A stretch of DNA of 5,346 nucleotides from an uncultured Phascolarctobacterium sp. (GTDB lineage Bacteria; Bacillota; Negativicutes; Acidaminococcales; Acidaminococcaceae), in assembly GCA_900554395.1 (NCBI GenBank), contig USHB01000121.1, positions 1 through 5,346 of the forward strand. Direction: 5' to 3'. A program made the position numbers and the translations under genes. Positions 1-5,291 of this stretch are shown here, piece after piece (the stretch's first letter is position 1; every line of letters begins with the position of its first letter). A model generated the notes under the pieces. That model made no database searches, was not told the DNA's origin, and saw nothing but the letters and a program-made list of their open reading frames with translations.

Positions 1-1330
1 TTCGCCCCAGGACGGAATCCATTTAACTTCGTTGGCAATGGCAGCAAGTGCATCATCGCGGAAGCCATCGACGGAAGCAAACCACTGTTCGGTAGCGCGG
101 TAAATAATCGGATTTTTGCAGCGCCAGCAATGTGCGTACTGGTGGCGGATATTTTCTTTGCCAAACAGCATGCCGAGTTCAGCCAGGTATTTTAAAATAG
201 GAATGTTGGCATCAAATACAAACATGCCTTCAAACTGCATTGCTTCTTTGGTAAATTTGCCGGATTTATCAACAGATAATGGGCAGATGATATTTAATGC
301 CGGTTTCAAAGTCGACATCGCCGTGACCGGGAGCAGTATGTACGCAGCCGGTACCTGCATCAAGCGTTACATAATCTGCCAGTACAAGCGGAGATTTGCG
401 GTCGATGGTGGCAAACGGATGGCGGCATTCTGCAAATTCCATGTCTTTACCTTTGCAGGTGCCAAGGATGTGGCTTAAATCTTTTTTGCAGATATTGCCA
501 ACGGTTTCCAAAAGTTCTTTGGCAAGGAACAATACTTCGCCTTCACATTCAACCCAGGCGTATTCAATATCCGGATGGAGGGCAATAGCTACGTTGGCAG
601 GCATGGTCCACGGAGTGGTTGTCCAAATTACAACATAAGCCGGTTTGCCTTTTGCTGCTTCCGGAAGCATGCCGTTATCTTTTACAAGCGGCATTTTTAC
701 ATAAATAGCAGGAGTTTTTTGTTCTGCGTATTCAATTTCTGCTTCAGCAAGGGCAGTTTCGCAATGCGGGCACCAGTAAACAGATTTTTGACCTTTATAA
801 ATATAGCCTTTTTTAGCCATTTCGCCGAAAACATGAATCTGTACTGCTTCATAATCCGGCACGAGGGTTACATAAGGATGTTCCCAATCGCCTAAAACGC
901 CAAGGCGTTTAAAATCGTTGCGCTGAACGTCAATCCACTGCAATGCGTAGTTTTTGCATTCGTTGCGCAGTACAAGCGGGTCAAGTTCGTTGCGGTTCAA
1001 ACCAAGGTTTTTAATGGCAGCGTGTTCGATAGGCATGCCGTGAGTATCCCAGCCGGGAACATACGGGGTATCATAACCCTGAGAATATTTATATTTGATA
1101 ATGATGTCTTTTAAAATTTTATTGAGCGCAGTACCCATGTGAATTTGTCCGTTAGCATACGGAGGACCGTCATGCAGAACAAATTTTTTATGGCCTGCGT
1201 GCATTTTCTGTTTCTTTTCGTAAATGTTGTTGTCATACCAGTATTTTAAAATTTCCGGTTCGCGTTCCGGCAGTCCGGCACGCATGGGAAACTCAGTTTC
1301 CGGTAAGTTAAGCGTCTTGCTGTAATCCAA
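1..1330 (-). CDS. ileS: Isoleucine--tRNA ligase, N-terminal part, frame-broken and cut by the window edge
   Basis: Class Ia aminoacyl-tRNA synthetase that charges tRNA-Ile in the cytoplasm. From the TTG at 1330-1328, frame 0 gives 353 residues. The nucleotide-binding region GPPYANGQIHMGTALNKI lies at about residues 55-72, with HMGT in place of the HIGH signature. The CP1 editing domain follows, with WTTTPWT (236-242) and GTGCVHTAPGHG (326-337); D340 fits the conserved editing aspartate. Frame 0 stops at TGA 271-269, but a further 90 codons with no stop run from 270 to 1 in another frame. These include WRCK, PIIYRAT and EQWFASV, as expected next in IleS. The family is about 900-950 residues, so the second half, including KMSKS, lies outside. 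The start is TTG because GGAGGTG sits 7 bases upstream and the protein then begins like known IleS (DYSKTLNLPETEFPMRAGL). Transcription is controlled by the T-box leader. Identity is very sure; whether the gene is intact is not. Confidence 0.93.
265..280 (-). other. Frame break inside ileS (apparent 5-base loss)
   Basis: On the minus strand, frame 0 reads CCC ATT ATC TGT TGA TAA, two stops in tandem. The frame carrying the rest of IleS reads GTT GAT AAA TCC GGC (VDKSGKF) over the same bases. B. subtilis IleS as I recall it has LPVISPIDDKGVF here. The expected local protein is therefore about LPII-(C or S)-P-V-D-K-S-G-K-F, which needs five more bases than are present. Both flanks are well conserved, so the break can be placed to within a few codons. 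A sequencing or assembly error and a true deletion are equally consistent with this sequence alone. Confidence 0.85.
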
Positions 1331-1337
1331 TTTTTTA

Positions 1338-1344
1338 CACCTCC
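1338..1344 (-). promoter_or_regulatory. Ribosome binding site of ileS
   Basis: GGAGGTG on the minus strand lies 7 bases before the TTG at 1330-1328 and directly follows the U-tract of the T-box terminator. It is a near-perfect Shine-Dalgarno sequence. It decides the start, because no ATG or GTG stands at a suitable distance and the in-frame ATG at 1420 lies inside the T-box. Confidence 0.9.
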
Positions 1345-1380
1345 AAAAAAATAAAGCCTCATCCCAAAGGGACGAGACTT
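1345..1380 (-). terminator. T-box intrinsic terminator before ileS
   Basis: On the minus strand AAGTCTCGTCCC (1380-1369) pairs with GGGATGAGGCTT (1365-1354) around a TTT loop, giving 12 bp with two G-T pairs. The run TATTTTTTT (1353-1345) follows at once. This is the off state of the T-box. The 5' half is the sequence that the antiterminator can sequester when uncharged tRNA-Ile is bound. As no strong terminator lies between the phosphatase gene and this point, it probably also stops read-through from the upstream operon. Confidence 0.93.
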
Positions 1381-1388
1381 GTATTACC

Positions 1389-1402
1389 CGTGGTACCACC
1401 CT
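1389..1402 (-). promoter_or_regulatory. T-box motif (antiterminator bulge)
   Basis: AGGGTGGTACCACG on the minus strand matches the family consensus AGGGUGGNACCGCG except for A in place of G at position 12. UGGU (1398-1395) would pair with the ACCA 3' end of uncharged tRNA-Ile and stabilise the antiterminator. Confidence 0.95.
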
Positions 1403-1487
1403 AATGACGACATGCGCCACTCTCGGCGTTATTAACGTGCGCCGCTCCGTCCGTGCTTACTTAAGTTCTGCGCAGAAGCTCCAAAGT

Positions 1488-1490
1488 GAT
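1488..1490 (-). promoter_or_regulatory. T-box specifier codon ATC (Ile)
   Basis: ATC sits in the specifier loop after GAAA and before ACTTTGGAG, the usual position three-prime of Stem I's upper helix. ATC pairs with the GAU anticodon of tRNA-Ile and agrees with the downstream gene being ileS. Confidence 0.88.
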
Positions 1491-1601
1491 TTTCACCGGC
1501 GTTCAAACCCGGCCCGGCTTGCACTGTCCCGGGCTCGCTGTACTGTATCCAGCCGGCTACTGTCTTTATCATAGCCTGTAAAGATATTTAAAAACAAAAA
1601 T

Positions 1602-1630
1602 ATTATACAACACGGCTGTTAAACCGTCAA
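1602..1630 (-). promoter_or_regulatory. Sigma-A promoter for the T-box / ileS transcript
   Basis: The minus strand carries TTGACG (1630-1625; 5 of 6 to TTGACA) and TATAAT (1607-1602; 6 of 6) separated by exactly 17 bases, with TTG just before the -10. Transcription would begin near 1595, about 30 bases before Stem I. The -35 box overlaps the TGA stop codon of the phosphatase gene (1629-1627), so the ileS unit begins inside the end of the upstream gene. Confidence 0.9.
1612..1627 (-). repeat. Short inverted repeat in the promoter spacer
   Basis: ACGGTT-TAAC-AGCCGT on the minus strand can form a 6-bp hairpin with one G-U pair, starting on the last base of the phosphatase stop codon. A U-rich stretch begins only about five bases later, so as an intrinsic terminator it would be weak. 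It could equally be a chance palindrome or a binding site between the -35 and -10 boxes. Confidence 0.35.
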
Positions 1631-2301
1631 TATTTTTTGTAATACTTGTATGTAAAAATTCCATAACCTTCGCCTTTGTGTAAATGCGAGGTATCATTTA
1701 ACAAAAATATGCTGTGTTCAAGCCATTTGTTTATGCCAAGCACAGTTACGCTGCCGGGCAGTATATCAACCGAAAAGTTATATTTATTTACTTCTTCAAT
1801 ATAAAAGCCAAGCCAGTAAAAAATAAGGTTTTGAATTGTTCCCTTGTGCGCAACGATAATGAGGTTTTCGTTTTCCATATCGGCGCATTGGCATATTCCT
1901 TTTACACAACGGTCATAAAACTCTTTGCGGGTTTCCCCTCCCGGATAGTTACGGTGGTTAAGTTCTTTAAGAGTTGCCGCCGGACGGTAAATTACCTTGG
2001 CTTCACTTTCTTTCATGCCTGCGGCCTGTCCGTTGTTTTTTTCGCGCAAAAATTCATGCTGCTCTATGCAGTTTTCCATGCCAAGTTTTTTGGCAATAAT
2101 AGAAGCGCTTTCGGCAGCGCGTTTCAAATCGCTGGTTAAAATGCGGAATTTTTCACTTCTGCCTTTAAAATCAAGCGCAAGTTTATCGGCAAGTGCGCTT
2201 AACTGCCTGCGCCCTGCTTCCGTAAGGTCAGAATCAGTCCAGCCGCCGGTTAAATGCTGCGTATGGTGCGTTGCTTCTCCATGCCTCACAAGGATAATCA
2301 T
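1627..2301 (-). CDS. Histidine phosphatase family protein (phosphoglycerate mutase-like)
   Basis: A 224-residue cytoplasmic protein of the histidine phosphatase superfamily, branch 1; no signal peptide or membrane segment is seen. The N-terminal strand IILVRHGEA carries the RHG motif, with H7 as the residue phosphorylated in catalysis. Other family landmarks are LTEAGRRQ (26-33), the phosphate-pocket arginine R61 in SDLKRAAES, the probable acid E87 in FLREKNNGQAAG, GGET (121-124), and the second catalytic histidine H152 in IVAHKGTIQNLI. The family includes phosphoglycerate mutases, alpha-ribazole phosphatase, broad phosphatases and sugar bisphosphatases; nothing here fixes the substrate. The C-terminus ends in a basic aromatic tail (YGIFTYKYYKKY). 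The gene begins 11 bases after divIVA, with a modest AGGCGG site overlapping the divIVA stop, so it is likely cotranscribed. It separates divIVA from ileS, which are often adjacent in Firmicutes. Confidence 0.9.
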   Translation of the reverse strand: MIILVRHGEATHHTQHLTGGWTDSDLTEAGRRQLSALADKLALDFKGRSEKFRILTSDLKRAAESASIIAKKLGMENCIEQHEFLREKNNGQAAGMKESEAKVIYRPAATLKELNHRNYPGGETRKEFYDRCVKGICQCADMENENLIIVAHKGTIQNLIFYWLGFYIEEVNKYNFSVDILPGSVTVLGINKWLEHSIFLLNDTSHLHKGEGYGIFTYKYYKKY

Positions 2302-2312
2302 AATAATTCCGC

Positions 2313-3131
2313 CTATTCTTCCGTATTTTTATCAAAACTTTTCAGCAGTTCAAGCTGCGATTCCAGCAAATTTATCATATGCTGGCGGTGTACATTGGCT
2401 TTTTTAACCTGGTCTTCAAACATATTTTTGGCAAGGCCGGCTTTATTTTCGGCTTCAAAAATCATTTTGCGTGCGCGGTCATCGGCATCAACGATGGTTT
2501 TCTGTGCCTGGTTGCGTGCTTTGGATAAAGTCTCCACTGCTTCTTCGCGTGCCCTGTCCAAAATATTTTTGCATGCCTGTTCGGAATCAACTTTAAGTTT
2601 GGCAACTTCTACTTCTGCGGCTACGCGCATTTTATTAACAAACTGCTGCGTATCGCTTTTAAGTTTGTTCATTTCAGCTTCGGTATCATTGCGCAGTTTA
2701 TCCGTTTCGGCAGCGGCATCGTTACGCAGTTTTTCAGCATAAGCATCTGCATCTGCCTTGGCCTGTGCAGCAGCGGCATTTGCTTCATTAAGCAAACGTG
2801 CCGCTTCGTTTTTGGCATCGGCTTTCATGCCTTCGCATTTTGCGGCAGTTTCATCAAGCAAAACCTGTGCTTTCTTTTCACTGGTCTTTTTAACTTCATC
2901 GGCAGTTTCCTGCGCTACTACCAAAGTGTTCTGCATGGTAGCTTCCATCTGCTGGTAGTATTCCAGTTTAGCGCTTACACGTTCAACCGTTTCCTTTAAT
3001 TCAATGTTGTCCTGATATAAACGCTCAAAATCTTTTACAACCTGCGCAAAAAACTTATCAACTTCTTCAGTTTCATAACCGCGGAAGCCTTTGGTAAAAG
3101 TTTTATTTTTTAAATCAAGAGGTGCAAACAT
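2313..3131 (-). CDS. divIVA: DivIVA-family cell division / polarity scaffold, long form
   Basis: A peripheral membrane coiled-coil protein that gathers at negatively curved membrane (septa and poles) and recruits division or polarity partners. The N-terminal lipid-binding domain is clear: LDLKNKTFTKGFRGYETEEV (6-24 region), with F16 and R17 equivalent to the membrane-inserting F17 and R18 of B. subtilis DivIVA. VAQETADEVKKTSEKKAQVL (71-91) matches the start of the second coiled coil of that protein. From about residue 77 to 241 the sequence runs in 11-residue blocks, most regular at 132-186. The total of 272 residues compares with 164 in B. subtilis; the extra length is coiled coil. The C-terminal LLESQLELLKSF resembles the family's usual end (LIEAQLDLLK in B. 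subtilis). ATG is preceded by GGAGG six bases upstream. It lies 15 bases after ylmH, in the classic order ylmH-divIVA. Confidence 0.95.
   Translation of the reverse strand: MFAPLDLKNKTFTKGFRGYETEEVDKFFAQVVKDFERLYQDNIELKETVERVSAKLEYYQQMEATMQNTLVVAQETADEVKKTSEKKAQVLLDETAAKCEGMKADAKNEAARLLNEANAAAAQAKADADAYAEKLRNDAAAETDKLRNDTEAEMNKLKSDTQQFVNKMRVAAEVEVAKLKVDSEQACKNILDRAREEAVETLSKARNQAQKTIVDADDRARKMIFEAENKAGLAKNMFEDQVKKANVHRQHMINLLESQLELLKSFDKNTEE
2409..2903 (-). repeat. Coding 11-residue (hendecad) repeat in DivIVA
   Basis: Fifteen consecutive blocks of 11 residues (DivIVA 77-241) align without gaps. The five most alike are AEKLRNDAAAE, TDKLRNDTEAE, MNKLKSDTQQF, VNKMRVAAEVE and VAKLKVDSEQA (132-186; DNA 2738-2574). 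The pattern is roughly x-x-K-(L/M)-(K/R)-x-(D/A), with hydrophobic or alanine core positions and charged flanks. A hendecad gives an almost untwisted or slightly right-handed coiled coil. The repeat was found by eye in the protein; the DNA copies have diverged. Confidence 0.75.
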
Positions 3132-3146
3132 CTCTTTCCTCCAAAA

Positions 3147-3932
3147 TTAAATATAGCGTTTTAAAGTAATGCTCATACGTCCTTTTTTGGTTGTGCCGCG
3201 TATTTCTGCCACTTCAACGCGCCCGCGGCTGCGGAAGCTGATTATATCGCCTTCGCTGACGCTTTGGGAAGGCTTTTTGGCTTCTTTCCAGTTTACGCGC
3301 ACGTTAAGGCTTTTTATTTCATCTGCCATGCGTGAACGCGATACGCCGTAACCTGCTGCGGCAACGGCATCCAAACGTAAATCCGCTACTGTGGCATTAA
3401 TGATTTTTACTTTTTCTTCGCGCTGAGCCAAATCTTCGCGCGGTATTTCAGTAATTGTTACCGGCGCGCTGCCAATTTGCGTTAAGTTGCTTTCGATATA
3501 ATTGGCAAAACTTTTGTCGGCTGCAAAATGCGCTCCTTCCGGAGTTATGACAATATCGCCTAAAATATCACGTTTGCAGCCCATGCCCATAAAAGCACCC
3601 AAAACATCACGGTGGCCGATAGTATAAAAGCGTTTATCCCACTTTACTTCAAAACAGCTTATTTCATAATCCGGCGTGCCCATAAAATTATCGTCTATAA
3701 AGGCTGCGCGGACACGTTCCGCATTATTAAATCCGCCGTCTGCTTCAATTTTCATATTATCATAGTTGGCGGCAATAATTTCCGCAACATTGTAGCTGTG
3801 CGGGTCTAAAAAATCAGTTATGCGGTATTTGCGGCTTTTGCGTGCTGCTTCAGCAATATCCAGAAGTTTTGCCGCAAGTTCTTCATCGCCGCCTGCTTTA
3901 AAATACCGCAGTATTTTTTCTCTGTCTGCCAT
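3147..3932 (-). CDS. ylmH: YlmH-family S4-domain RNA-binding protein
   Basis: A 261-residue soluble protein. The N-terminal part holds YlmH-type sequence (FLDPHSYNVAEII near 41-53, then GHRDVLGAFMGMGCKRDILG at 106-125, the family signature). The C-terminus is an S4 RNA-binding domain at about 186-245 (RLDAVAAAGYGVSRSRMADEI, then VRVNWKEAKKPSQSVSEGD). In B. subtilis YlmH has been reported to bind stalled large-subunit/peptidyl-tRNA complexes in a ribosome quality control role; that is family knowledge. I choose the ATG at 3932-3930, which gives MADREKILRYF. It follows the proC stop (TAA 3936-3934) by one base and has a weak AGGG site within the end of proC, suggesting coupled translation. A longer in-frame start at 3971 lies inside proC and adds residues unlike the family. 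Placement before divIVA is standard. Confidence 0.93.
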   Translation of the reverse strand: MADREKILRYFKAGGDEELAAKLLDIAEAARKSRKYRITDFLDPHSYNVAEIIAANYDNMKIEADGGFNNAERVRAAFIDDNFMGTPDYEISCFEVKWDKRFYTIGHRDVLGAFMGMGCKRDILGDIVITPEGAHFAADKSFANYIESNLTQIGSAPVTITEIPREDLAQREEKVKIINATVADLRLDAVAAAGYGVSRSRMADEIKSLNVRVNWKEAKKPSQSVSEGDIISFRSRGRVEVAEIRGTTKKGRMSITLKRYI

Positions 3933-3933
3933 A

Positions 3934-4761
3934 TTATTTACCCTGTAATTCTGCGCTGCGTGCCAGAACATTCATTACAGCTTCATACAAAGCTGCACGC
4001 ACGCCGCGGCTTTCAAGCGCGTAAATGCCTGCTATGGTTGTGCCTCCGGGGGAAGTTACCTGGTCGCGGAGCACCGCAGGATGCAATCCTGTTTCCAGTA
4101 CCATTTTTCCGCTGCCTGCAAAAGTCTGCGCAGCCAGTTTAATAGCCATAGCACGCGGCAGGCCTGCTTTAACGCCGGCATCAGCCAACGCGTCAATCAT
4201 CATAAATACATATCCGGGACCGCAGCCGCTGATAGCCGCAATGGCTTCAATAGCGCTTTCGGCAACTATTTCAATTTCGCCGCAGCTTCCGAAAATTGCT
4301 TTGGCAGCTTCAAGCATCTCCGTACTTACATTTTCATCCGGTGCTATTGCCGTCATGCCGCTGCCAACTGCCAGCGGAGTATTAGGCATAACACGGATAA
4401 CTGCGTGCCCGGGCACTAAACTGTGCAGTTTATCGAGGTTAACGCTGCCCATAATGGAAAGCACTGTTGCGTTTTGCGGAATGGCTTCAGCAACTTCTTT
4501 TGTAATGGCAGCATCAGCAACCTGCGGTTTTACAGCCAAAATACAAAGACCTGCCGTTTTAACTGCTTCTGCATTGCTGCTTACGGCAGTTACTTTATAA
4601 GTGTTTTCTAAATATGCACGCCTTTCGGCCGTAGGTTCACTGACAGTAATAAAAGCCGGGTCGGCAATTTCTTTATGCAGCATGCCTTTTAAAATGGCTT
4701 CCGCCATCATACCGCCGCCGATAAACACAATGCGGCCGGTTTTAGCGGTTATTTTTTCCAA
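3934..4761 (-). CDS. proC: Pyrroline-5-carboxylate reductase
   Basis: Last step of proline synthesis: reduces L-1-pyrroline-5-carboxylate to L-proline with NAD(P)H, in the cytoplasm. The 275 residues match the family's usual length. An N-terminal Rossmann fold shows IVFIGGGMMAEAI (11-23), followed by ILAVKPQ (74-80), VMPNTP (124-129), SGCGPGYVF (178-186) and the C-terminal P5CR signature DQVTSPGGTTIAGI (233-246). The start is TTG at 4761-4759, since AGAGGTGG lies six bases before it and no ATG fits in frame. The first 13 bases overlap the end of sepF in another frame, so translation is probably coupled to SepF. proC stands where many Firmicutes have ylmG (yggT) between sepF and ylmH. No missing residue is apparent. 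Confidence 0.96.
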   Translation of the reverse strand: MEKITAKTGRIVFIGGGMMAEAILKGMLHKEIADPAFITVSEPTAERRAYLENTYKVTAVSSNAEAVKTAGLCILAVKPQVADAAITKEVAEAIPQNATVLSIMGSVNLDKLHSLVPGHAVIRVMPNTPLAVGSGMTAIAPDENVSTEMLEAAKAIFGSCGEIEIVAESAIEAIAAISGCGPGYVFMMIDALADAGVKAGLPRAMAIKLAAQTFAGSGKMVLETGLHPAVLRDQVTSPGGTTIAGIYALESRGVRAALYEAVMNVLARSAELQGK

Positions 4762-5273
4762 GGCTGTCCACCTCTTTCATCGTAAATGTTATCGTCTGCA
4801 TTAATATCGACATTTTTAGGTGCGCACACCAGAATGTTATGGCCGATTTTTTTCATGCTGCCGCCCAAAGCGTAAACAACGCCGCTGATAAAGTCAGTCA
4901 TACGTTTCATAATAACTTTATCAGTAGCTTCAAAGTTAACAACTACCGGCTGGCTGCCATTAAGGTAATCGGCAATTTTTTGGGAATCGTCAAAAGAAAC
5001 AGGTTCCAAAACAACAACTTTAACCTGTTTTTGCGCCATTGGAATGGAAATGGTTTTAGATTCCGGCATTTCCACAACTTTAGCTTTCGGTTTAAAGAAA
5101 GATTTGCGTTCCGGCTCCGGCTCGCTTGCAGGAACAGGTTTTACCGGCGCAGCCTGCTTGCGGGAAAAAAGATTTTTTTTAGGCTTTTCTTCCGGTTCCG
5201 GCGTTTCTTCGATTATTTCTTCCTCTTCTTCGTATAAGCCGAGCGCTTCGGAAATTTTGTCTAAAAATTTCAT
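4749..5273 (-). CDS. sepF: Cell division protein SepF
   Basis: Membrane anchor and bundler of FtsZ filaments, acting at the septum with FtsA or in its place. With the ATG at 5273-5271 the protein is 174 residues. The start MKFLDKISEALGL can form the amphipathic membrane-binding helix of the family. An acidic, proline- and lysine-rich linker follows (about 15-75: EEEEEIIEETPEPEEKP, then several K/P-rich segments). The SepF core is at about 83-158 (VKVVVLEPVSFDDSQKIADY, VVVNFEATDK, FISGVVYALGGSMKKIG, NILVCAPKNVDI). The GTG at 5285 would add four residues, but it lies inside the ribosome binding site GAGGTG, so the ATG is preferred. It follows yggS by 18 bases and overlaps proC by 13, in a typical division-cluster setting. 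Confidence 0.95.
   Translation of the reverse strand: MKFLDKISEALGLYEEEEEIIEETPEPEEKPKKNLFSRKQAAPVKPVPASEPEPERKSFFKPKAKVVEMPESKTISIPMAQKQVKVVVLEPVSFDDSQKIADYLNGSQPVVVNFEATDKVIMKRMTDFISGVVYALGGSMKKIGHNILVCAPKNVDINADDNIYDERGGQPWKK
4768..4775 (-). promoter_or_regulatory. Ribosome binding site of proC
   Basis: AGAGGTGG on the minus strand lies within the last codons of sepF, six bases before the TTG start of proC. It supports the TTG start and a coupled sepF-proC reading. Confidence 0.8.
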
Positions 5274-5282
5274 AAAATTTAT

Positions 5283-5288
5283 CACCTC
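5283..5288 (-). promoter_or_regulatory. Ribosome binding site of sepF
   Basis: GAGGTG, within the longer match GAGGTGAT, lies nine bases (seven from the longer match) before the ATG at 5273. It contains the in-frame GTG at 5285 and so argues against that GTG as the start. Confidence 0.8.
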
Positions 5289-5291
5289 AAG

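Larger units (their letters stand above)
1345..1582 (-). promoter_or_regulatory. T-box riboswitch leader, isoleucine-specific
   Basis: A tRNA-sensing leader that lets ileS be transcribed when uncharged tRNA-Ile accumulates. Stem I has a lower helix AAAG (1567-1564) with CTTT (1486-1483), flanked by GA-rich sequence as in a K-turn. AGTA (1561-1558) and the specifier strand GAAAATCAC form the specifier loop, and an upper helix pairs GCCGGC (1557-1552) with GCCGGT (1500-1495). An AGCGAGC bulge and a distal loop closed by CCCGG/CCGGG follow. The codon ATC at 1490-1488, followed by ACTTTGGAG, is the specifier. A central hairpin with CGGCG/CGCCG comes next. The T-box AGGGTGGTACCACG at 1402-1389 contains UGGU, whose last U suits discriminator A73 of tRNA-Ile. 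The overlapping terminator completes the class. The 5' limit is approximate. Confidence 0.95.

Noticed and set aside
116..895. Several overlapping plus-strand open frames opposite ileS.
   Set aside because: All are antisense to clear IleS sequence, with no ribosome binding site or recognisable domain.
1331..1420. In-frame ATG extension of IleS starting at 1420 (MAHVVIRVVPRVIQ...).
   Set aside because: It lies over the T-box motif, terminator and ribosome binding site; the extra 30 residues do not resemble IleS. The TTG at 1330 with GGAGGTG seven bases upstream is far better.
2574..2738. The regular repeat in divIVA considered as a CRISPR-like or DNA-level tandem array.
   Set aside because: The regularity is 11 codons at protein level with diverged DNA, no spacers and no palindromic repeat; it is a coiled-coil repeat.
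2254..2742. A 162-codon plus-strand open frame, very rich in Ser, Ala and Leu.
   Set aside because: It is the reverse of the Ala/Lys/Glu-rich coiled-coil part of divIVA and has no family likeness.
3933..3971. Longer YlmH start at 3971 (MFWHAAQNYRVNN...).
   Set aside because: It lies in the coding end of proC and adds residues foreign to the family; the ATG at 3932 follows the proC stop by one base and gives a typical YlmH beginning.
4025..4600. A 191-codon open frame on the plus strand.
   Set aside because: It lies wholly antisense to proC, whose protein is unmistakable. The translation is low-complexity (Ala, Ser, Thr, Pro rich) and looks like the shadow of that gene.
5274..5285. GTG start of SepF at 5285.
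   Set aside because: The GTG is part of the GAGGTG ribosome binding site for the ATG at 5273, so it cannot well be the start.
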